Positions 1 to 9,642 of a stretch of DNA of 34,168 nt are shown here, in pieces. The translations under genes and the position numbers were made by a program. Under the pieces are notes generated by a model. That model was not told the DNA's origin and did no database searches. It saw only the letters and a program-made list of their open reading frames with translations. Within the stretch, counting starts at the first letter, position 1. Every line of letters starts with the position of its first letter. This DNA comes from Candidatus Arcticimaribacter sp. (GTDB taxonomy: Bacteria > Bacteroidota > Bacteroidia > Flavobacteriales > Flavobacteriaceae): assembly GCA_002708445.1 (NCBI GenBank), contig PAOB01000050.1, positions 1 through 34,168 on the forward strand, in the 5' to 3' direction.

Positions 1-70
1 AAATTAAAAATTAGAATGAAAGCTATTTTTAAAGAAAAAAAATATTTTTTTCTAAATTTAATCAACAGTC

Positions 71-652
71 TTAAAGTTTATTCAAAGCTATCTTAATAAG
101 ATCTTCAAGAGAACTTTCAGGTTCACTTTGAATTATGTTATCAATTAGTTTTTCAGATTGTCTTCTTGGATAACCAAGAACCTCTAAAGCTGATAACGTT
201 TCTTCTTTGATTCTATTGCTTTGAAGAACAGGAATATCGTCAATTCCTTCAGTTTTTTGGACTTTATCTTTTAACTCAATTAAAACACGTTGTGCAGTCT
301 TAAGCCCTATGCCTTTAACAGCTTTTATTGCGGCTAAATTTTCACTCAAAATTGCATGTTGTATTTCTTCGGGTGACATTGATGAAAGCATGGTTCGGGC
401 AATACTAGCCCCTATCCCAGAAATAGAAATCAAAAGTCTAAAAATACTTCTCTCAATATTTTGATGAAAACCAAAAAGGGTATGTGAATCCTCTTTTACC
501 TGAAGATGAGTAAATAGCTTGATCAATTCTCCATCGCCTATTTGTCCATAGGTGTGCAATGAGATATGAACCATGTAGCCAATACCATTACAATCAATTA
601 CAACGTGCGTTGGGTGTTTTTCTATTAATTTTCCTTTGATTTGTGTAATCAT
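71..652 (-). CDS. ruvA: Holliday junction branch migration protein RuvA
   Basis: RuvA binds the four-way Holliday junction as a tetramer and loads the RuvB motor in recombinational repair. The 193-residue protein has the usual length and layout: an N-terminal OB fold starting [12 protein letters not shown], a central helix-hairpin-helix region (ISGIGASIARTMLS and VKGIGLKTAQRVLIEL), and a C-terminal three-helix domain (about 145-193, with ALEVLGYPRRQSEK) that contacts RuvB. It is the second gene after maeB: its ATG at 652 overlaps the maeB TGA (sequence ATGA on the minus strand), so the two are probably translationally coupled and share the maeB promoter. RuvB is encoded separately at 6713-7732. 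The 70 bases beyond its stop show nothing recognisable. Identity is secure. Confidence 0.97.
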   Translation of the reverse strand: MITQIKGKLIEKHPTHVVIDCNGIGYMVHISLHTYGQIGDGELIKLFTHLQVKEDSHTLFGFHQNIERSIFRLLISISGIGASIARTMLSSMSPEEIQHAILSENLAAIKAVKGIGLKTAQRVLIELKDKVQKTEGIDDIPVLQSNRIKEETLSALEVLGYPRRQSEKLIDNIIQSEPESSLEDLIKIALNKL

Positions 653-2922
653 TTTTTCTGCTTTTGCTGAGCATCAATAACTGCTACTGCCGCCATATTT
701 ACAATTTCATCAACACTTGCACCTAGTTGAAGTACATGTATTGGTTCTTTCAGTCCCAATAAAATTGGCCCCACAGATTGATTTTTATTCAATTCTTTCA
801 TCAATTTATAGGTTATGTTTGCTGACTCTAAATTAGGGAAAATTAAGGTATTGACATTTTTTTTTGCTAATTGTGAAAAAGGATATCTTTTATCCATCAT
901 CTCGCGATTTAAAGCAAAATCTGACTGTAAAGGACCATCAATAACCAGATCTGGGTAATAACGATGCAAATATGCTACCGCTTCGGTTACTTTTTCAGCG
1001 TTTGGGTGTTTTGAAGAACCAAAGTTGGTGTATGAAAGCATCGCCATTACTGGCTTAATCCCAAACATTTCAACAATTTTTGAGGTCATAAAACCAATCT
1101 TTGCTAACTCTTTGGCAGTTGGCTCGATATTGATTGAGGTGTCGGAAATAAAAATTGGTCCTCGATCGGTCAATATCATATTTGTCGCGGCAATTTTTGA
1201 AACTCCCTTATTTTTTCCGACAACATTAATTACAGGTTTAATTACTGATGCATAATTTCTAGAATATCCCGAAAGCATTGCATCTGCATCCCCGTTTTTA
1301 ACCATCATAGAAGCAAAATAATTTCGCTCACGCATCATTGACTGCGCTTCATACAAAGTAACTCCTTTTCTTTTTTGTTCATTCCAAAAAAGTTCAGCAT
1401 AATTATCTTTCATGTCTCGCTGTGCATCGCTTTTTGGGTCTAAAATATATGTCTCACCACTAAAATTAATAGACTCCATAAGATCAGTAATGACTTCTTT
1501 TCTTCCCAAAAGAATCGGTTGACCAATCCCTTCTTCAATTACAATTTGGGCGGCCTTGAGAACATCCAATTGATCTGCTTCTGCAAAGACAATTTTCTTA
1601 GGTGAAGACTTCGCTCGGTCGTGGATCAATCGAATAGTTTTTCGATCTGTCCCTATGAATTCGGCCAGTTGAACTCGGTATTTTTCCCAATCCTCTATGG
1701 GCTCTTTTGCTACTCCAGATGCTATTGCAGCTTTGGCTACTGCAATGGGTACTTCTTCTATTAAACGAGGATCAAAAGGTTTTGGAATGATGTAATCCAA
1801 TCCAAAAGATAAATTCCTTTCTTGATAGGCGATGTTAACCTGCTCTGGGACAGGTTTTTTTGCTAATTCAGCCAGTGCCTCAACTGCTGCCATTTTCATC
1901 GCTTCGTTAATTTTTGTTGCTCGAACATCTAAAGCTCCCCTGAAAATAAACGGAAAACCCAAAACATTATTAACTTGATTAGGATGATCTGACCTACCTG
2001 TTGCCATAATAATGTCATCACGAACAGAACATGCCAATTCATACTCTATCTCTGGGTCTGGATTTGCCATAGCAAAAACAATAGGGTTTTTATTCATAGA
2101 GAGCAACATGTCTTGATCAACAATATTGGCCTTTGACAAACCTATAAACACATCTGAATTAATCATAGCCTCCTCAAGAGTATGAACATCAATATCTGTT
2201 GCAAACTCTTGTTTTTCAGGAATTAAATTTTCTCGATCTTTACGGATCACTCCCTTACTATCGGTCATGATAATGTTTTCATCCTTCGCTCCAAAAGATT
2301 TATAAAGTCGAGTACATGAAACTGCAGCAGCTCCAGCTCCAGATATTATTATTCGTACGTCTTCAATTTTCTTATTAGCCAGTTCTAAAGCATTTAGCAA
2401 TGCAGCGCAAGAAATAATCGCCGTCCCATGTTGATCATCATGCATTACTGGAATGTCTAATTCTTTCTTTAGTCGTCGTTCGATTTCAAAGGCTTCTGGT
2501 GCTTTGATGTCTTCTAAATTAATGCCACCAAAAGTTGGTGCAATTGCTTTTACTGCCTCAATAAACTTTTGAGGATCTTTTGCATCAATTTCAATATCAA
2601 AAACATCAATTCCAGCAAAAATTTTAAATAATAATCCCTTTCCTTCCATGACTGGTTTTGATGCGTCAGGCCCTATATCACCCAATCCAAGAACAGCTGT
2701 CCCATTTGAAATGACAGCTACAAGGTTTCCTTTGTTAGTATATTTGTAAACATCATCTTTTATTTTTTCTATTTCCAGACAGGGTACTGCAACCCCAGGA
2801 GAATAAGCCAAAGCTAAGTCTCGCTGGGTACTGTAACTTTTTGTTGGGATTACCTCTATTTTTCCTGGTCTCGGCTTAGCATGGTAAACTAATGCCTCTC
2901 TTCTTTTACGTTCTTTGCTCAT
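649..2922 (-). CDS. maeB: NADP-dependent malic enzyme, MaeB hybrid type (malic enzyme plus phosphotransacetylase-like domain)
   Basis: Oxidatively decarboxylates malate to pyruvate, giving NADPH and CO2, in the cytoplasm. The 757-residue length is typical of the MaeB hybrid form. Residues 1-160 are the malic N-terminal domain ([16 protein letters not shown] at 81-96). About 161-400 is the NAD(P)-binding domain, with [11 protein letters not shown] at 160-170 and the GAGAAA nucleotide loop at 195-200. About 430-757 is a phosphate acetyl/butyryltransferase-like domain beginning KKIVFAEAD. In studied MaeB enzymes that domain is regulatory, responding to acetyl-CoA, rather than catalytic; this is family knowledge. 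It is first in a two-gene unit with ruvA. A promoter with both boxes lies 20-49 bases upstream, with an inverted repeat just above it. Confidence 0.96.
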   Translation of the reverse strand: MSKERKRREALVYHAKPRPGKIEVIPTKSYSTQRDLALAYSPGVAVPCLEIEKIKDDVYKYTNKGNLVAVISNGTAVLGLGDIGPDASKPVMEGKGLLFKIFAGIDVFDIEIDAKDPQKFIEAVKAIAPTFGGINLEDIKAPEAFEIERRLKKELDIPVMHDDQHGTAIISCAALLNALELANKKIEDVRIIISGAGAAAVSCTRLYKSFGAKDENIIMTDSKGVIRKDRENLIPEKQEFATDIDVHTLEEAMINSDVFIGLSKANIVDQDMLLSMNKNPIVFAMANPDPEIEYELACSVRDDIIMATGRSDHPNQVNNVLGFPFIFRGALDVRATKINEAMKMAAVEALAELAKKPVPEQVNIAYQERNLSFGLDYIIPKPFDPRLIEEVPIAVAKAAIASGVAKEPIEDWEKYRVQLAEFIGTDRKTIRLIHDRAKSSPKKIVFAEADQLDVLKAAQIVIEEGIGQPILLGRKEVITDLMESINFSGETYILDPKSDAQRDMKDNYAELFWNEQKRKGVTLYEAQSMMRERNYFASMMVKNGDADAMLSGYSRNYASVIKPVINVVGKNKGVSKIAATNMILTDRGPIFISDTSINIEPTAKELAKIGFMTSKIVEMFGIKPVMAMLSYTNFGSSKHPNAEKVTEAVAYLHRYYPDLVIDGPLQSDFALNREMMDKRYPFSQLAKKNVNTLIFPNLESANITYKLMKELNKNQSVGPILLGLKEPIHVLQLGASVDEIVNMAAVAVIDAQQKQKK

Positions 2923-2941
2923 TTTTATATGTGTCGAACAA

Positions 2942-2971
2942 CAAATGTAGGAAGACTGTAGAACTTACAAA
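2942..2971 (-). promoter_or_regulatory. Bacteroidota-type promoter of maeB-ruvA
   Basis: Read on the minus strand this is TTTG (2971-2968), 18 bases, then TACATTTG (2949-2942), which fits the flavobacterial consensus TTTG/TTG - spacer - TAnnTTTG. The predicted transcription start is near 2935, leaving a leader of only about 13 bases before the maeB ATG. It is the best-formed promoter in the window. Confidence 0.6.
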
Positions 2972-2981
2972 TGTTTAAAGG

Positions 2982-3007
2982 CTAAATATTAGAAAAGTAA
3001 TATTTAG
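2982..3007. repeat. Perfect 10-bp inverted repeat upstream of the maeB promoter
   Basis: CTAAATATTA (2982-2991) and TAATATTTAG (2998-3007) are exact reverse complements around a 6-base centre. The repeat ends 10 bases above the -33 box of maeB and lies 120 bases past the stop of the haloperoxidase gene. No T-run follows on either strand, so an operator is more likely than a terminator. Immediately beyond it, AAACGTTT (3010-3017) is a CpG-centred palindrome of the kind LacI-family proteins bind. The rest of 2923-3127 shows nothing else. Confidence 0.45.
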
Positions 3008-3127
3008 TAAAACGTTTAAATTCTTGTTTTTTTAATTGGAGTACAGTTCAAAGAAAAGATTCTTCTCAACAATCAATTTACCCATATCAGATTGAATTTA
3101 TTATTCAATGGAAAATATCTCAAGGCC

Positions 3128-4480
3128 TTATTTAAGGACTAATTCAGTTGAATTCCCCGTAAAGGTCTGAATTTTGTCAACTATGTGTCTACCCACTTGA
3201 TCTCCTTGAGATACACCTTCCTCAATAGCCATCATGTAATGTATTCCCCCATAGAGCCTTGAAATTGCAGCCTCCTCTGATGCTTCAATGAAAGAACCGT
3301 AGGATCGAACAGGTAGTCCATATTCTAGTTCGGTTGTGTCATCAAAAGCAAAATTATCACCAAACAAGTCCGTTAAAGTTATTGCTGCAGCTCTCGAAAT
3401 AACAGAATGACCGCTTGTGTATTCTGGAAAAGGAGGGGTTTGTAATATTGGCAACCACTCCTCATCATAATACTTATTTATCAGAGTTTCTGGTCTTACA
3501 ACTAGAGTATTCCATTTTTCATCCCAACAGCTTATAAAAGCATCAAAAAGAGCGATATTTACATTAGCATAAGCATTAATTGTGGCTTGAAAATCACTTT
3601 TTGCTTTCCTCGTTACTATGGATGTAATCCCAACCCAATGCCCTCCTGGAGTAATTTTTTTGGTTGCAAACATTGCATGTCCACGGTGATGAGTTACATA
3701 AGGATTACAATCCCAAAATTTAGCAATTTCTAATTGTTCGTCGGTTATGCTTTTGCCAATTTGGTATACTTCGTTTAATTGAGTTTGAAATGGACTCCCC
3801 TCTGTCAAGTCAAAAGGAATAGGTGGCTTTGGCGGAAATTGATTGGAAGAATCTAGAGCCATTGTTCGAATCAACTTCCAATGAGGTTCAATACCATCCA
3901 TGTAATCTGGTGGGGTTGGTTTCCAAAAATGTTCTTCTTCTTTAATAGTATATTTAGGATAAGTCCGTGTTTGATTGTAATAATCTCCCTTGGCCCAATC
4001 TAAAATATGCTTTGCAACCTGATCACCATATCTCTTGGAGGCTTTAAGAACAGATCGGGGTACTCCTTTCTCTTTCAAAACTTCATCAAGTTTTTCTTGA
4101 TGTGCATCCATTTTGTCTTCTGAAAAAATCATCGCTTTGCCTACTTCATTAAAGGCATGCAATGAAGCTATACTTAGATCAACTTTTTCGTCTTGAGGCT
4201 CGACTAGAGATTTTAAACCTTTTAATTGACCACTCAAAGAAGCATAAGAATCTTTATTTGCCAGTTGCATTGTTTGATAAGCAGCGATTGAAGGATATAC
4301 GTATACTCTGCTGGCAACAGGTGGTGAAAAAATATCATACACGATAATATCAGTAAGGTTTTTTACATTTGACTGAACCAACTCTGGATTATTTATCTTT
4401 GACTTGTAAGACTCGTCTTGAGTACATGAAAAGGAAATAAGGATCAGTAAAACTAGAGGCAGTACATGAAATACTCTCAT
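3128..4480 (-). CDS. Vanadium-dependent haloperoxidase-like / PAP2-superfamily lipoprotein
   Basis: A 450-residue exported lipoprotein: a hydrophobic signal followed by a lipobox (SFSC, Cys19). The C-terminal half carries most of the vanadate/phosphate-binding signature K-x6-RP ... SGH ... SR-x5-H: K322 to R329-P330, S356-G357-H358, S407-R408 and H414. This matches vanadium haloperoxidases and related PAP2 acid phosphatases. In the classical haloperoxidase signature the final His is followed by x3-D; here that position is Ala418 (HYMMA), so halide oxidation should not be assumed. The reaction could be halide peroxidation or phosphoester hydrolysis. It is a single gene, divergent from a LacI-type regulator 286 bases away, with no sugar or halogen genes beside it. 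The fold is secure; the substrate is not. Confidence 0.82.
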   Translation of the reverse strand: MRVFHVLPLVLLILISFSCTQDESYKSKINNPELVQSNVKNLTDIIVYDIFSPPVASRVYVYPSIAAYQTMQLANKDSYASLSGQLKGLKSLVEPQDEKVDLSIASLHAFNEVGKAMIFSEDKMDAHQEKLDEVLKEKGVPRSVLKASKRYGDQVAKHILDWAKGDYYNQTRTYPKYTIKEEEHFWKPTPPDYMDGIEPHWKLIRTMALDSSNQFPPKPPIPFDLTEGSPFQTQLNEVYQIGKSITDEQLEIAKFWDCNPYVTHHRGHAMFATKKITPGGHWVGITSIVTRKAKSDFQATINAYANVNIALFDAFISCWDEKWNTLVVRPETLINKYYDEEWLPILQTPPFPEYTSGHSVISRAAAITLTDLFGDNFAFDDTTELEYGLPVRSYGSFIEASEEAAISRLYGGIHYMMAIEEGVSQGDQVGRHIVDKIQTFTGNSTELVLK

Positions 4481-4515
4481 TGATTTTTTTCTTAAGATAA
4501 TTTAAAAATAAAATT

Positions 4516-4661
4516 ATTTTGGTTGATGATTAACGGGCTGTCTTTCTGGAGCATCTTGAAATTTAAATTCTATTTTGATGGGACAAGTTAAAACTTTTAT
4601 TAGACACAGAATCAATATTTTCAATCATAATTTAGCTCTAATATTTTTGAACAACCAAAAT
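4516..4661. repeat. Separated 10-bp inverted repeat in the divergent haloperoxidase/lacI-type spacer
   Basis: ATTTTGGTTG (4516-4525) recurs exactly inverted as CAACCAAAAT (4652-4661), with 126 bases between. The two copies sit toward opposite ends of the 286-base divergent intergenic region, one near each gene, as paired operator half-sites can. The spacer is too long for a simple hairpin. No CpG-centred palindrome of usual LacI-operator form was seen in this spacer. Confidence 0.3.
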
Positions 4662-4692
4662 CTCTATTTTTAAATAAATCACTTTTAATTTA

Positions 4693-4727
4693 TTTGTGTT
4701 ATTTCTTAAAAGTTTAGGTTAAATTTG
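4693..4727 (+). promoter_or_regulatory. Probable promoter of the LacI-type regulator gene
   Basis: TTTG at 4693-4696 and TAAATTTG at 4720-4727 match the flavobacterial -33 and -7 boxes. The 23-base spacing is at the long edge of the accepted range. A start near 4734 would leave a leader of about 33 bases before the ATG at 4767. Confidence 0.4.
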
Positions 4728-4766
4728 TTTTTATATTAATATTGTTATTGTAAATATGACATATTC

Positions 4767-5783
4767 ATGAAAAATCTAACCTTAAAGGACATCGCAGCAG
4801 CATTAAACATTTCGGTTACTACTGTTTCTAAAGCACTTAAAAACTATCCTGATGTAAGTGTAAAAACTAAAGAGCGTGTAAAAGAATATGCCGAAAAAGT
4901 GAATTTTACTCCAAATTCTTTTGCTGCATATTTAAGAACTCATGAGTCAAAAACTATTGGGATTGTCATTCCCCGACTAAATCACTACTTCTTTAGTAGC
5001 ATTTTAAGGGGAATTATCTCTGAGGCTGAAAAGCACGAGTACATGACTTTTATTTTGTGTTCTGAGGAATCCTATGAGTTAGAAAAAGTCCAAATCCAAC
5101 GTTTACTTAGTAAAAATGTGGATGGTATTTTTCTTTCAATAGCAGATAAAACCCACGATTTAGCACATATTCAAAATATCATGGATAATGGCACTAATTT
5201 AGTTATTTTCGATAAATACTCTAAACTAACTCCATGCTCTAGTATTGTAATTGATGATCGAAAAGCTGCTTACTCTGCAGTCAAACACTTAATCAATAAA
5301 GGTAAAAAACGTATTGCACATTTTAGAGGTCCTCTTCTTCCTCAAAACTCAATCGATCGATTCTTGGGTTACAAACAAGCTCTGGAAGATCACGATATAA
5401 AATACGACAAAAATTTAGTGTTTATTTGTGATGAAATCAGTGATTCAGAGGGTTTCGATCATGCTCAGAATATTTTAGATCAAAAGCTGGATGTTGATGC
5501 TATTTTCGCAGTAGCTGATCTTCCTGCTATCGGAGCAATAAAATGTTTATTGGAAAACCACATTGAAATTCCTAATCAAATCGCTGTGATGGGCTTCAGT
5601 AATTGGATGATTTCATCTCTAATTACTCCTTCGTTGAGCACCATCGATCAACCCGGAGAATTGATGGGGCGTAAAGCATTTAAGGTTTTCCTGGAAGAAA
5701 GAGACACTAAAAAAAGAAACGAACCTGTTGTCTTTCAAAAATATGAAATTGAAACATCTCTAGTCGAGCGAAAATCTACTTAG
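4767..5783 (+). CDS. LacI/GalR-family transcriptional regulator
   Basis: A one-component regulator that binds operator DNA as a dimer and responds to a small ligand, usually a sugar. The 338-residue protein has the classical order. A LacI helix-turn-helix occupies about 3-24 ([21 protein letters not shown]), then a hinge helix ([13 protein letters not shown]) whose Leu normally wedges into a central CpG step, then a periplasmic-binding-protein-like sensor domain from about 61 ([19 protein letters not shown]) to the end. No transporter, SusC/SusD pair or glycosidase is adjacent, so it is an orphan and its ligand cannot be read from context. Its stop overlaps the convergent queG stop by 8 bases. 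Possible targets are its own divergent spacer or the AAACGTTT palindrome at 3010-3017; both are inference. Confidence 0.92.
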   Translation: MKNLTLKDIAAALNISVTTVSKALKNYPDVSVKTKERVKEYAEKVNFTPNSFAAYLRTHESKTIGIVIPRLNHYFFSSILRGIISEAEKHEYMTFILCSEESYELEKVQIQRLLSKNVDGIFLSIADKTHDLAHIQNIMDNGTNLVIFDKYSKLTPCSSIVIDDRKAAYSAVKHLINKGKKRIAHFRGPLLPQNSIDRFLGYKQALEDHDIKYDKNLVFICDEISDSEGFDHAQNILDQKLDVDAIFAVADLPAIGAIKCLLENHIEIPNQIAVMGFSNWMISSLITPSLSTIDQPGELMGRKAFKVFLEERDTKKRNEPVVFQKYEIETSLVERKST

Positions 5784-6711
5784 TGTGTTTCAAAAAATTA
5801 ATGTTGCGGGTTAAACCTCCATATTTGGTTCTCTTAACTGCACTGTCCTTAAAAACTTTATGAAACGTTTCGGCTGTCAATTCCTGCCAATCCTCTGAGG
5901 TCATATTAAGTAACTCAGGGTGAGGATTAAATAAAGGTTCTTGATGCGGTTTTGAAAATTTATTCCAAGGACATACTTCTTGACATACATCACATCCAAA
6001 CATCCAGTTGTCCATTTTTCCCTTAAACTCTGATGGCAATGTTTCTTTGAGCTCGATAGTAAAATAAGAGATGCATTTACTCCCATCTACTTGATAAGGT
6101 TCGTTAATTGCATCTGTTGGACATGCATCGATACATGCTGTGCAGCTTCCACAATGATCAGTTACAGGGTGGTCGGGTTCTAATTCAAGATCTAAAATCA
6201 GTTCCGCAATAAAGAAAAAAGATCCAACTTGCTTTGAGATAAGATTGCTGTTTTTCCCAATCCAACCCAAACCTGATTTTGCGGCCCATGCCTTATCCAT
6301 TACTGGGGCAGAATCAACAAATACACGACCATCAACCTCGCCAATATGATTATTTATCAGCGATAATAATTTCTTGAGTTTATCTTTGATCACAAAATGG
6401 TAGTCTTTCCCATAGGCATATTGTGATATTTTTGGGGCTTCTGAATCTAATTGTTTTTCTGGAGAATAATAATTAAGAGTCAAAGAAATTACACTTTTAG
6501 CTCCAGGCACCAAACGGGTGGGGTCAACACGTTTGTCAAAATGATTTTCCATGTAGCCCATTTTGCCATGCTTGTTGCTATTCAACCAATTTTCAAGGCG
6601 AAGTGCTTCTTCTTCCAAAAACCCTGCTTTTGAAATTCCACAAGAAAGAAAACCTAGTTTTAACGCTTCATCTTTAATCCATTGTGCATGATTTCTTGCA
6701 GGCGTTTTCAT
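5776..6711 (-). CDS. queG: Epoxyqueuosine reductase QueG
   Basis: Catalyses the last step of queuosine synthesis, reducing epoxyqueuosine to queuosine in the tRNA anticodon with a cobalamin cofactor and two [4Fe-4S] clusters. The 311-residue protein shows VDSAPVMDK with the conserved Asp134, ferredoxin-type cysteines 187, 190, 193 and 197 ([12 protein letters not shown]), and the second set 240, 243 and 247 ([11 protein letters not shown]), plus Cys213. The [10 protein letters not shown] segment near the end is also typical. The start is one base from the ruvB stop at 6713, so the two are probably co-transcribed from ruvB. It converges on, and overlaps by 8 bases, the LacI-type gene. Confidence 0.96.
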   Translation of the reverse strand: MKTPARNHAQWIKDEALKLGFLSCGISKAGFLEEEALRLENWLNSNKHGKMGYMENHFDKRVDPTRLVPGAKSVISLTLNYYSPEKQLDSEAPKISQYAYGKDYHFVIKDKLKKLLSLINNHIGEVDGRVFVDSAPVMDKAWAAKSGLGWIGKNSNLISKQVGSFFFIAELILDLELEPDHPVTDHCGSCTACIDACPTDAINEPYQVDGSKCISYFTIELKETLPSEFKGKMDNWMFGCDVCQEVCPWNKFSKPHQEPLFNPHPELLNMTSEDWQELTAETFHKVFKDSAVKRTKYGGLTRNINFLKHTK

Positions 6712-6712
6712 T

Positions 6713-7732
6713 CTAGAATAATCCCTCTTGATTGTCTTTGATTCTACCCAGATGTTTATATGCTAATGCAGTAACTTCTCTGCCTCTAGGGGTTCTTATG
6801 ATAAATCCTTGTTGTATCAAAAAGGGTTCATAAACCTCTTCTATGGTTTCACCATTTTCGGAAACAGCAGTGGCTAAAGTAGTTATTCCGACAGGCCCAC
6901 CTTTAAATTTATCAATTAGAGTCGTTAATATTTTATTATCCATTTCATCCAAACCATTTGCATCAACTTGTAATGCTTTTAGAGCATATTGGGTAATTTC
7001 GAAATCAATTGTTCCATTGCCTTTTATTTGTGCAAAATCACGTACTCTTCGCAACAAACCATTTGCTATTCTGGGAGTTCCTCTGCTTCTTCCTGCAATT
7101 TCGATGGATGCGGCCTCAATGATAGGAACTTCGAGAATTTCTGCTGAACGCTGAATAATCGTTGAGAGTAATTCGGTACTGTAATATTGTAAACGACTGC
7201 TGATACCAAATCGTGCACGCATAGGGGCCGTTAAAAGTCCCGATCGGGTGGTTGCTCCAACTAATGTAAATGGATTCAAGTTAATTTGTACCGTACGTGC
7301 ATTGGGTCCTGTCTCGATCATAATATCAATTTTATAATCTTCCATTGCAGAGTATAAATACTCTTCCACAATAGGACTTAGTCGGTGTATTTCGTCAATG
7401 AACAAAATATCTCTAGGCTCTAAATTCGTTAAAAGTCCTGCTAAATCACCAGGTTTGTCTAAAACGGGGCCTGATGTCATTTTAATTCCAGCATCTAATT
7501 CATTTGCTAAGATATTGGCTAGGGTTGTTTTTCCAAGTCCTGGAGGGCCATGAAATAAGGTGTGATCTAACGCCTCACCGCGCTGATTTGCTGCTTCAAC
7601 AAAGATCTTGAGGTTTGTCAGAATGGCTTCTTGACCTGCAAAATCGTCAAAACTCAAAGGCCTCAAAGCCTTGTCAAAGTCTTTCTCCTCTGGTGTAAAT
7701 TGTTCGTTGCTGGGATCTAAGTTTTCATTCAT
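6713..7732 (-). CDS. ruvB: Holliday junction branch migration ATPase RuvB
   Basis: The AAA+ motor that drives branch migration at Holliday junctions with RuvA. At 339 residues it is full length. It shows the [11 protein letters not shown] start of the AAA+ core, Walker [10 protein letters not shown] at 62-70, Walker B with D113-E114 (FIDEIHRL), a sensor-1 region ([11 protein letters not shown]), and the C-terminal winged helix ending [14 protein letters not shown]. It leads the ruvB-queG pair. A TATATTTG box on the minus strand (7745-7738) lies so close to the ATG that a start from it would give an almost leaderless message. No matching -33 box was found, so that promoter is tentative. Confidence 0.98.
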   Translation of the reverse strand: MNENLDPSNEQFTPEEKDFDKALRPLSFDDFAGQEAILTNLKIFVEAANQRGEALDHTLFHGPPGLGKTTLANILANELDAGIKMTSGPVLDKPGDLAGLLTNLEPRDILFIDEIHRLSPIVEEYLYSAMEDYKIDIMIETGPNARTVQINLNPFTLVGATTRSGLLTAPMRARFGISSRLQYYSTELLSTIIQRSAEILEVPIIEAASIEIAGRSRGTPRIANGLLRRVRDFAQIKGNGTIDFEITQYALKALQVDANGLDEMDNKILTTLIDKFKGGPVGITTLATAVSENGETIEEVYEPFLIQQGFIIRTPRGREVTALAYKHLGRIKDNQEGLF

Positions 7733-7783
7733 TCAAACAAATATAGTGGAAATCTGATTGCCTAAAGTATTTCATTAGTTCAT

Positions 7784-7810
7784 AAAAAAGAGATGCTTTT
7801 CGCGTCTCTT
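7784..7810 (-). terminator. Intrinsic terminator of the act-cox operon
   Basis: On the minus strand AAGAGACGC (7810-7802) pairs with GCATCTCTT (7796-7788), with one C-A mismatch and a 5-base loop; the T-run comes from the six A's at 7784-7789. It lies 24 bases past the oxidase subunit I stop and in front of ruvB, separating the respiratory operon from ruvB-queG. Confidence 0.75.
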
Positions 7811-7833
7811 GGAACAATTATCAAAAAGAAGGG

Positions 7834-9621
7834 TTAATGCTGTAATTCTTCTTCTCCATCTTTAAGGGGTACAATTTGAGAAACCCAATCCTCTTCTTGT
7901 CCTGGCTTGGAGTAGTCATATGCCCAGCGGTGAACTTCTGGAATAGCACCAGGCCAATTTCCATGCATATGTTCTACAGGAGCGGTCCATTCCATTGTGT
8001 TGGATTTCCATGGATTCATTTCAGCTTTCTTTCCATAAAAAATACTATGCAAGAAATTGTAAAGGAATACGAGTTGAGCCAAACCTGCTATCAATGCAAA
8101 TATTGTGATAACAACATTGATGTCTGCTATGTCATCGAAGTATGGAAATGCCGTATTGGTGTAGTATCTTCTTGGTAAACCTGCCATTCCAATAAAATGC
8201 ATAGGGAAGAATACTCCGTATGCACAAACTGCTGTTACCCAAAAGTGAACATACCCTAAGTTTTTGTTCATCATTTTTCCAAACATTTTTGGGAACCAGT
8301 GGTAAACACCAGCAAAAAGACCATACAAAGCTGATATTCCCATTACAAGATGGAAATGTGCTACAACAAAGTAGGTGTCATGAACATTTATATCTAAGGT
8401 ACTGTCTCCTAAAATAATACCTGTTAAACCTCCTGAAATAAAAGTAGAAACCAAGCCAATTGAAAAAAGCATTGCGGGATTCAGTTGAAGATTACCCTTC
8501 CACAAGGTTGTGATGTAATTAAATGCTTTTACTGCAGATGGAATCGCAATTAATAGGGTTGTAAAGGTAAATACTGAACCTAAGAAAGGATTCATTCCTG
8601 AGATAAACATATGGTGGCCCCATACAATAGTTGATAAGAAAGCAATTGCTATGATTGAAGCTACCATGGCACGATATCCAAAAATAGGCTTTCTTGAATT
8701 TGTTGCTATGATTTCTGAGGTAATCCCCAAAGCAGGCAGTAGTACAATATAAACTTCAGGATGGCCTAAAAACCAGAACAAATGTTCATATAAAACAGGT
8801 GATCCCCCTTGGTAGTGCAAGACCTCTCCTTGAATAAAAATATCGGACAAGAAAAAAGATGTCCCAAAGCTACGATCCATAATCAGAAGTAGAGCAGCAG
8901 AAAGTAAAACAGGGAAAGAAACCACACCAATTATTGCTGTGATAAAAAATGCCCAAATTGTTAGTGGAAGTCTAGACATAGACATTCCCTTGGTTCTGAG
9001 GTTAATTACAGTTACAATATAATTCAATGATCCAAGCAATGAAGAAGCTATGAAAATTGCCATAGAAACTAACCACAGTGTCATTCCCATTCCAGACCCA
9101 GGTTGAGCCTGTGGTAGTGCGCTCAGCGGAGGGTAAATAGTCCATCCAGCTGCTGCAGGTCCTGCTTCAACAAAGAGTGAAATTATCATTATTACACTAG
9201 ACAAAGCAAATAACCAAAAAGAAATCATGTTCAATAAACCAGAGGCCATATCACGAGCTCCAATTTGTAATGGAATCAAAAGGTTACTAAAAGTTCCACT
9301 CAAACCAGCAGTCAAAACAAAAAATACCATAATGGTTCCATGAATGGTAACCAATGCTAAATAAACATTAGGATCCATAACTCCATCAGGGGCCCATTTC
9401 CCTAACAAAACCTCAAAAATTCCAAAAGATTTTTCGGGCCAAGCCAATTGCAAACGAAACATAAGTGACATTGCAATCCCGATAATTCCCATGAAAAGTC
9501 CGGTAATTAAATATTGTTTAGAAATCATTTTATGATCTTGACTAAAAATATATTTAGTCATAAAAGTCTCCTTATGATGATGCCCGTGATCCTCCTCGTG
9601 ACTGTGCTCTAATGCTGACAT
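7834..9621 (-). CDS. ctaD: Cytochrome c oxidase (aa3-type) subunit I
   Basis: Catalytic subunit of the haem-copper oxidase, reducing O2 to water at haem a3-CuB and pumping protons across the inner membrane. The 595-residue multi-spanning protein has the haem/copper His ligands: HGTIMVFF in helix II, GHPEVYIVLLPALG with the CuB His, the proton-channel Glu and the cross-linked Tyr of A1-type oxidases, the paired HH of GHHMF, and VHDTYFVVAHFHLVMG. The K-channel Lys is present in IPSAVKAF. The N-terminal tail is His-rich (six His in residues 6-16). It is last in the act-cox operon, 21 bases after subunit II, and is followed by a strong terminator. Genes for subunits III and IV are not in the window. 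Confidence 0.97.
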   Translation of the reverse strand: MSALEHSHEEDHGHHHKETFMTKYIFSQDHKMISKQYLITGLFMGIIGIAMSLMFRLQLAWPEKSFGIFEVLLGKWAPDGVMDPNVYLALVTIHGTIMVFFVLTAGLSGTFSNLLIPLQIGARDMASGLLNMISFWLFALSSVIMIISLFVEAGPAAAGWTIYPPLSALPQAQPGSGMGMTLWLVSMAIFIASSLLGSLNYIVTVINLRTKGMSMSRLPLTIWAFFITAIIGVVSFPVLLSAALLLIMDRSFGTSFFLSDIFIQGEVLHYQGGSPVLYEHLFWFLGHPEVYIVLLPALGITSEIIATNSRKPIFGYRAMVASIIAIAFLSTIVWGHHMFISGMNPFLGSVFTFTTLLIAIPSAVKAFNYITTLWKGNLQLNPAMLFSIGLVSTFISGGLTGIILGDSTLDINVHDTYFVVAHFHLVMGISALYGLFAGVYHWFPKMFGKMMNKNLGYVHFWVTAVCAYGVFFPMHFIGMAGLPRRYYTNTAFPYFDDIADINVVITIFALIAGLAQLVFLYNFLHSIFYGKKAEMNPWKSNTMEWTAPVEHMHGNWPGAIPEVHRWAYDYSKPGQEEDWVSQIVPLKDGEEELQH

Positions 9622-9642
9622 ATCTTATTTTATTTGATTAAT

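Noticed and set aside
1-70. Gene or terminator beyond ruvA
   Set aside because: The 70 bases are AT-rich without a stable stem or open frame; any neighbour lies outside the window.
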